A stretch of 64,000 nucleotides of DNA from Vibrio spartinae (lineage in GTDB: Bacteria > Pseudomonadota > Gammaproteobacteria > Enterobacterales > Vibrionaceae), in contig NZ_AP024907.1 in the NCBI RefSeq assembly GCF_024347135.1, forward strand, positions 3,091,001 to 3,155,000. Reading direction: 5' to 3'. Position numbers and translations under genes: made by a program. The notes beneath the pieces are model-generated. The model searched no databases. It saw only the letters and a program-made list of their open reading frames with translations, and had not been told where the DNA came from. Of the stretch, positions 59,264 through 64,000 are shown piece by piece. Numbering within the stretch: the stretch's first letter is position 1; each line of letters opens with the position of its first letter.

Positions 59264-60367
59264 TTACGACAAGTGCTCTTTCAGCAAATATTCACGACTT
59301 TGCATCTCAATCAAACGAGACCGGCAACGCTGAAACTCAAATGCTAACTGCCCACCTTGATATAACGCATCCAAGGCTACTTCTGCTGAAATGATCAATT
59401 TAACATGACGCTCATAAAACTCGTCAACAAGGGCAATGAAACGCCGGGCGGCATCATCCAGCGTTGCATTCATCTGCTTCACATCAGCTAATAAAACGGT
59501 ATGGTACAAACGAGACAATTCAATGTAGTCATTCTGACTTCTCATACTCTGGCATAACTGTGCAAATGTAGCGAACAACACACCATTTGCTGCTTTTAAT
59601 ACTGGTATCTGCCGATGGTTGACTTCAATACTAGACATAACATCCGAGTCATGGCTGATGAGTTGACGATAGTAACTCTCCAAACTGGTTCTTGATTGCT
59701 CATCATTCGGGAAATGGTAAATTTCTGCCTGTTCGAGCGTTCTCAACCGATAGTCAACGCCACTATCCACATTCATCACAAGACAATGCTCTTTGATTAA
59801 CTCGATTGCAGGGAGGAAACGTGCTCGTTGTAAACCATTCCGATATAAATCGTCCGGTGGAATATTCGAGGTGGCAACCAAAATGATATTCCGAGCGAAA
59901 AGCGCCTGAAAAAGAGTCCCCAAAATCATAGCATCGGTAATATCTGAGACAAAAAACTCGTCAAAACAGATAATCTCGGTTTCCGCGCTAAACTTATCAG
60001 CAACCATTTCGAGTGGATCATTGACATGATGAAGTAGCTTCAGCTCTTCATGAACACGATACATAAAGCGGTGGAAATGCACTCTCATCTTTTTCTGAGT
60101 CGGGAGCGAATCATAAAAAGTATCCATCAGGTAAGTTTTCCCTCTCCCGACCCCACCCCAGAAATATAACCCTTTGGGGGGAACTGGACCCTGGACTTTT
60201 TTTCTGAGCAAACGAGTCAGCAACGAATCCCGTTCAACCGGCTTTTCCAGATAGGCGAGAAATCGATGATACAGTTCATCTAAAGCCTCGACAGCCACTA
60301 ACTGGGCGTCATCTTTCTGAAAATTATTGTCTTTCAAATCCTGATCGTAACGTTGCCTAGGTGTCAT
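59264..60367 (-). CDS. zapE: Cell division ATPase ZapE
   Basis: A 367-residue AFG1-like P-loop ATPase that acts at the Z ring under stress in E. coli. Walker A is GGVGRGKTYL (71-80), Walker B is EIICFDEFFVSD, and VATSNIPPDDLYRNGLQRAR is the family sensor region. The open frame runs 100 codons further upstream, across the zapG promoter, but those residues do not resemble the family; MTPRQRYDQDL at 60367 fits the usual N-terminus. No strong ribosome site is seen there. It is divergent from zapG. Confidence 0.93.
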   Translation of the reverse strand: MTPRQRYDQDLKDNNFQKDDAQLVAVEALDELYHRFLAYLEKPVERDSLLTRLLRKKVQGPVPPKGLYFWGGVGRGKTYLMDTFYDSLPTQKKMRVHFHRFMYRVHEELKLLHHVNDPLEMVADKFSAETEIICFDEFFVSDITDAMILGTLFQALFARNIILVATSNIPPDDLYRNGLQRARFLPAIELIKEHCLVMNVDSGVDYRLRTLEQAEIYHFPNDEQSRTSLESYYRQLISHDSDVMSSIEVNHRQIPVLKAANGVLFATFAQLCQSMRSQNDYIELSRLYHTVLLADVKQMNATLDDAARRFIALVDEFYERHVKLIISAEVALDALYQGGQLAFEFQRCRSRLIEMQSREYLLKEHLS

Positions 60368-60517
60368 AAATATCGAGTAAAATAAGAGGAGAGGAAAGTG
60401 TGCAGCGCAACACATGCTTTTTGCTTTATCAGCCAAGGAAGTCATAGTACCATGTCCTTTGAGCATGTGTAACCTTTTGGTAAAAAACATGTTAAATAAC
60501 AACAATAAGGAGCGGTT

Positions 60518-60961
60518 ATGCCTTGGATCTATACCATCATAGGTTTGCTGATTGGATGTGTCGTCGGTGTCGTGATCACTCGCCTGACAACCCCTCAATA
60601 TAAAAACCAGAAGTCCGTACAAAAAGACTTGGATAATACGAAGTTTGAGCTGGAGCAACAACGGCAAGAGCTAATGGATCATTTTGCCCAAACCGCAGAG
60701 ATGCTGGACACAATAGGCAAAGATTATACCAAGCTCTATCAACATTTAGCGAAAACATCTTCAGAGCTGATTCCGAATCTTCCTGAGCAAGATAATCCAT
60801 TCATCAAAACAATCGCCAAACACCAAGAGGTTGAATCGCAAGAATCTCAGGATCAAAGCCTGCCGCCAAAAGACTACGCGTTGGGCGCTTCAGGCCAGCT
60901 AAGAAATGAAGAAAAACCGATCATCCACTCAAAAGATATTATTAACGCGCAACCAAATTAA
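60518..60961 (+). CDS. zapG: Z-ring associated protein ZapG (YhcB, DUF1043)
   Basis: A 147-residue inner-membrane protein. One N-terminal membrane helix (residues 4-22, YTIIGLLIGCVVGVVITRL) is followed by a coiled coil (about 35-85) and a loose tail. The YhcB family links cell division and envelope synthesis. AAGGAGCGG stands before the ATG. It lies between zapE and degQ, the usual neighbours. Confidence 0.92.
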   Translation: MPWIYTIIGLLIGCVVGVVITRLTTPQYKNQKSVQKDLDNTKFELEQQRQELMDHFAQTAEMLDTIGKDYTKLYQHLAKTSSELIPNLPEQDNPFIKTIAKHQEVESQESQDQSLPPKDYALGASGQLRNEEKPIIHSKDIINAQPN

Positions 60962-60969
60962 AAATTTTT

Positions 60970-60998
60970 GTGAACTTTGCTAAGGTTTTTGAGTCTTA
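60970..60998 (+). promoter_or_regulatory. Possible sigma-E promoter of degQ
   Basis: GTGAACTT (60970-60977) resembles the sigma-E -35 GGAACTT. It is followed after 15 bp by GTCTTA, near the -10 TCTGA. It lies about 80 bp before degQ. The match is moderate. Confidence 0.35.
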
Positions 60999-61078
60999 AA
61001 ACACACTGACGCTGTTGAAAATTTTATATCAAGATATCAAATAGTTACAACAGGTGATTTCCAAAGAGGAGTTTTAAG

Positions 61079-62446
61079 ATGAAAAAACCTTTGCTTGCAT
61101 TAGCAACCCTATCATTATGCATGAGTTCGATCATCACCCCGCTACCAGCAGCGGCAGCTCTGCCTATTGCCGTTAACGGAGAGCAATTACCAAGCCTGGC
61201 GCCAATGCTTGAGCATGTGACACCAGCCGTCGTTTCTATCGCTGTTGAAGGGACACAAGTATCTCATCAACGCCTGCCAGAACAATTCCGTTTCTTCTTT
61301 GGCCCGAACTTTCCAACTGAACAGCTCCAGGAACGTCCTTTTAAAGCACTGGGTTCAGGGGTCATCATTAATGCAGACAAAGGGTATGTCGTCACCAACT
61401 ACCATGTGATTAACGGTGCCGACAAAATCCGAGTAAAACTCTATGATGGTCGTGAATATAAAGCCGAACTCGTCGGTGGCGATAAAATGTCAGATATCGC
61501 GCTGATTAAATTGGATAAAGCGAAAAATCTCACTCAAATCAAACTCTCCGATTCAGACAAAATCCGGGTTGGTGATTTCGCAGTTGCGATTGGTAATCCA
61601 TTCGGTCTGGGACAGACCGTCACTTCCGGCATTATCTCTGCTTTAGGTCGAAGCGGACTGAATATTGAAAACTTCGAAAACTTCATCCAAACCGATGCCG
61701 CAATTAATAGTGGTAACTCGGGTGGCGCACTGGTGAACCTAAAAGGCGAACTGATCGGGATTAACACTGCGATACTTGGCCCGAATGGCGGCAATGTGGG
61801 CATTGGTTTTGCGATTCCAGCCAACATGATGAAAAACCTGACGGATCAGATCCTCGAATACGGTGAAGTCAAACGTGGGATGCTTGGTGTTCAAGGTGGA
61901 GAAGTGACTTCAGAGCTGGCACAAGCGATGGGTTATGAATCGAGCAAAGGTGCTTTTATCAGTCAAGTCGTCCCGGATAGTGCCGCAGATAAAGCTGGGT
62001 TAAAAGCAGGTGACATCATTATCTCCATCAATGGTAAAAATATTGATTCTTTCTCTGAACTGCGTGCCAAAGTGGCGACACTCGGTGCAGGTAAGAAAGT
62101 GAAACTGGGTATCCTCAGAGATGGAAAAGAACAAACATTCGATGTCACACTAGGTAAACAGAATGAGACCAAAACTCAGGCTAAAGCCCTGTATGAAGGA
62201 CTATCTGGCGCCGAGCTGTCTAACACGACTTCAAGCGACCCAATCCAAGGGGTCAAAGTGACTCATGTTGAAAAAGGGTCTCCAGCTGAAGGTTATCAGC
62301 TTCAAGAAGGCGATATCATTATCGGTCTGAACAGACAGCGTGTGAAAAATATTGCTGAGTTGAGAAAGGTTCTGGAGAAATCACCAAGTATTCTAGCTTT
62401 GAATATTCAGCGTGATGATCGCACCATCTACCTCGTCATTCGTTAA
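61079..62446 (+). CDS. degQ: Periplasmic serine endoprotease DegQ (Do family)
   Basis: A 455-residue periplasmic protease and chaperone. The signal peptide covers about residues 1-26 (cleavage near PAAA). The trypsin-like domain has the triad His109 (VTNYHVI), Asp139 (MSDIALI) and Ser214 (SGNSGGAL). Two PDZ domains follow, from about 255 and 365. Its length and the lack of a long Q-linker fit DegQ rather than DegP (474). GAGGAG lies upstream of the ATG. It ends in a terminator before degS. Confidence 0.95.
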   Translation: MKKPLLALATLSLCMSSIITPLPAAAALPIAVNGEQLPSLAPMLEHVTPAVVSIAVEGTQVSHQRLPEQFRFFFGPNFPTEQLQERPFKALGSGVIINADKGYVVTNYHVINGADKIRVKLYDGREYKAELVGGDKMSDIALIKLDKAKNLTQIKLSDSDKIRVGDFAVAIGNPFGLGQTVTSGIISALGRSGLNIENFENFIQTDAAINSGNSGGALVNLKGELIGINTAILGPNGGNVGIGFAIPANMMKNLTDQILEYGEVKRGMLGVQGGEVTSELAQAMGYESSKGAFISQVVPDSAADKAGLKAGDIIISINGKNIDSFSELRAKVATLGAGKKVKLGILRDGKEQTFDVTLGKQNETKTQAKALYEGLSGAELSNTTSSDPIQGVKVTHVEKGSPAEGYQLQEGDIIIGLNRQRVKNIAELRKVLEKSPSILALNIQRDDRTIYLVIR

Positions 62447-62459
62447 TTCCATTCATTAT

Positions 62460-62488
62460 TGGGCCTTTCTGATGAAAGGCCCATTTTC
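62460..62488 (+). terminator. Rho-independent terminator after degQ
   Basis: GGGCCTTTC-TGAT-GAAAGGCCC hairpin followed by ATTTTC. It lies 14 bp after the degQ stop and about 70 bp before degS. Confidence 0.8.
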
Positions 62489-62556
62489 TATTGATTCAGA
62501 GAGTGCTATTCTTTCCACCCTATATACATGTTTATAATGGTTCTGTGGATTGAAAT

Positions 62557-63621
62557 ATGATAGCTAACTTACTTCGTTCTGTTGGAATTGGATTAGTGAC
62601 CGCACTCGTCATCGTCATTTCTGTTCCTTCTTTGAGAAGCCATATTTTCCCACCGGCAAAGAACCCACAACCAACCAATATCAACTCGCTGCAAATTACT
62701 TTCAATCAAGCGGTGCGCAGAGCTGCACCGGCAGTGGTTAACATTTATAGCCGTAAATATGCTGCTAATGACCGCTCAAAGTTATCAACACAAGGTTTGG
62801 GCTCTGGCGTCATTGTCAGTGAAAAAGGCTATATAATCACCAATTACCACGTCATTGCTCAGGCCGATCAAGTGATCGTTGCACTTCAGGACGGCCGGGT
62901 TGCAGCAGCACAACTGGTCGGTAAAGACCGTCGTTCAGATATTGCCGTACTCCGGATTGAAGACTCGAACTTACCCGTTATTCCTCAAAATCCAAACTAT
63001 TCGCCGCAGGTCGGAGATGTCGTCCTCGCGATTGGTAACCCCTATAACCTAGGTCAAACGACCACTTTCGGAATTATTTCGGCGACGGGGCGCTCTTCAA
63101 TCAGCATTGATGGTCGACAAGCATTTATTCAAACGGATGCGGCGATCAACGAAGGTAACTCTGGTGGCGCTTTAGTCAATACCCAAGGTGAACTTGTCGG
63201 TATCAATACGGCTTCGTTTCAGCAAGCAACTGATCTGGAAACTTACGGTATCTCTTTTGCCATTCCCTATAAGCTTGCCAATAAGATTATGGAAAAAATC
63301 ATTGCTGACGGACGCGTGATTCGAGGGTATATCGGGATTGACGGGCAGGATATCAGTTCGGTTGAATCTCGGCTTCTCGGGAATGAACATATCGGTGGGA
63401 TCATTGTTCTCGGTGTCGATCCGAATGGGCCGGCAGCTTCAGCAGGCTTTAAGCCTCAAGATATCATTATAAAAATTGATGGTAAAAAAATTAACGGACG
63501 TCAAAGCGTCATGGATTTAGTGACCGATCTGCGTCCGGGGACAACCATTCATGTCGATGTCATCAGAAAAGGCAAAGAGATCACCATTCCAGTCACTGTC
63601 GCTGAAGATACTCGGGATTAG
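62557..63621 (+). CDS. degS: Outer-membrane-stress sensor protease DegS
   Basis: A 354-residue inner-membrane-anchored serine protease that starts the sigma-E response by cutting RseA. It has an N-terminal membrane anchor (about residues 7-24) with no signal cleavage, the triad His98 (ITNYHVI), Asp128 (RSDIAVL) and Ser202 (EGNSGGAL), and one PDZ domain (about 255-345) for sensing misfolded porin tails. Length matches E. coli DegS (355). It is convergent with rplS. Confidence 0.96.
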   Translation: MIANLLRSVGIGLVTALVIVISVPSLRSHIFPPAKNPQPTNINSLQITFNQAVRRAAPAVVNIYSRKYAANDRSKLSTQGLGSGVIVSEKGYIITNYHVIAQADQVIVALQDGRVAAAQLVGKDRRSDIAVLRIEDSNLPVIPQNPNYSPQVGDVVLAIGNPYNLGQTTTFGIISATGRSSISIDGRQAFIQTDAAINEGNSGGALVNTQGELVGINTASFQQATDLETYGISFAIPYKLANKIMEKIIADGRVIRGYIGIDGQDISSVESRLLGNEHIGGIIVLGVDPNGPAASAGFKPQDIIIKIDGKKINGRQSVMDLVTDLRPGTTIHVDVIRKGKEITIPVTVAEDTRD

Positions 63622-63657
63622 TTCAGTTCTCTGAATATCTCGTATCATGAGAAGACA

Positions 63658-63690
63658 TAAAAAAACGGAGCCTGATGGCTCCGTTTTTTT
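63658..63690. terminator. Bidirectional terminator between degS and rplS
   Basis: ACGGAGCC-TGAT-GGCTCCGT hairpin flanked by seven A on the left and seven T on the right. Confidence 0.9.
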
Positions 63691-63713
63691 GAGAACGCAT
63701 GTCTGAGACAGCA

Positions 63714-64000
63714 TTACTTCTTAGTAAGTTTCTCTTTAATACGAGCAGACTTACCAGAGCGTTCACGTAGATAGTACAACTTGGCACGACGTACTGCACC
63801 ACGACGCTTAACTTCGATACTGTCAACAGCAGGAGAATGTGTTTGGAACGTACGCTCAACACCCTCACCGTTAGAAATTTTACGAACGGTAAATGCTGAG
63901 TGAAGACCACGGTTACGAACAGCGATTACAACACCTTCAAATGCCTGTAAACGCTCACGCTCACCTTCTTTAACCTTGACTTGCACAACGACAGTGTCGC
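63714..64000 (-). CDS. rplS: 50S ribosomal protein L19, C-terminal part
   Basis: The last 95 or so codons of rplS are in the window; its 5' end lies beyond the right edge. The frame reads [20 protein letters not shown], then [39 protein letters not shown] and [17 protein letters not shown], all typical of L19 at the 30S-50S interface. It is probably the last gene of the rpsP-rimM-trmD-rplS operon. Confidence 0.97.
   Translation of the reverse strand, partial: DTVVVQVKVKEGERERLQAFEGVVIAVRNRGLHSAFTVRKISNGEGVERTFQTHSPAVDSIEVKRRGAVRRAKLYYLRERSGKSARIKEKLTKK

Noticed and set aside
60368..60667. 100-codon N-terminal extension of the ZapE frame
   Set aside because: It crosses the zapG start and promoter region, is Cys/Leu-rich and does not resemble ZapE N-termini.

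Overview
The window is a chromosome segment from a gammaproteobacterium, almost certainly a member of the Vibrionaceae. The evidence is the close match of the housekeeping proteins to Vibrio and E. coli families and the gene order: the replicative helicase loader gene dciA sits between lpxC and secA where E. coli has secM, ddlB is absent from the cell-wall cluster, and rsmI-lpoA-yraN-diaA-dolP, sspBA, rplM-rpsI, zapE/zapG and degQ-degS next to rplS follow one another. The species cannot be named from this sequence.

Left part (1-28.7 kb). After the end of a LysR gene and a TSUP permease come carAB (arginine/pyrimidine precursor, with a clear promoter and tandem ARG-box-like sites), dapB, mutT and secA. 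Then dciA (+) stands against a compact minus-strand division and cell-wall cluster, in transcription order rsmH-ftsL-ftsI-murE-murF-mraY-murD-ftsW-murG-murC-ftsQ-ftsA-ftsZ-lpxC. Many genes overlap by 4 bp. mraZ is not present ahead of rsmH; instead the RNase P RNA gene rnpB and its terminator lie directly upstream.

Middle part (28.8-52.2 kb). Between rnpB and rsmI lies an accessory block of about 23 kb. It starts with a frameshifted MATE transporter gene, a LysR regulator and a dCache chemoreceptor. A nine-gene minus-strand catabolic operon follows: TPP-dependent decarboxylase-like enzyme, aldehyde dehydrogenase, divergent SDR, BNR beta-propeller, one-domain VOC protein, AA_synth family protein, alpha/beta hydrolase, MhpA-like flavin hydroxylase and a hydratase-PcaC fusion. 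A second aldehyde dehydrogenase and an IclR-type regulator diverge next to it. A plus-strand set completes the block: ornithine-cyclodeaminase-like protein, RidA-like protein, DAO-type flavin oxidase, APC amino acid/amine permease and cytochrome b561. The likely reading is uptake and oxidative deamination of an amine or amino acid, oxidation of the resulting aldehyde, then hydroxylation and meta-cleavage-like breakdown of an aromatic or lactone intermediate. The substrate is unknown. A repeated ATTCTCA-type motif occurs in the promoter regions of these units and is a candidate operator for the IclR regulator.

Right part (52.3-64 kb). This is conserved housekeeping: rsmI, lpoA-yraN-diaA-dolP, sspA-sspB, rplM-rpsI with a structured leader, zapE and zapG divergent, the periplasmic proteases degQ and degS, and the 3' part of rplS at the window edge. 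No tRNA, CRISPR array, insertion sequence or integrase was seen.
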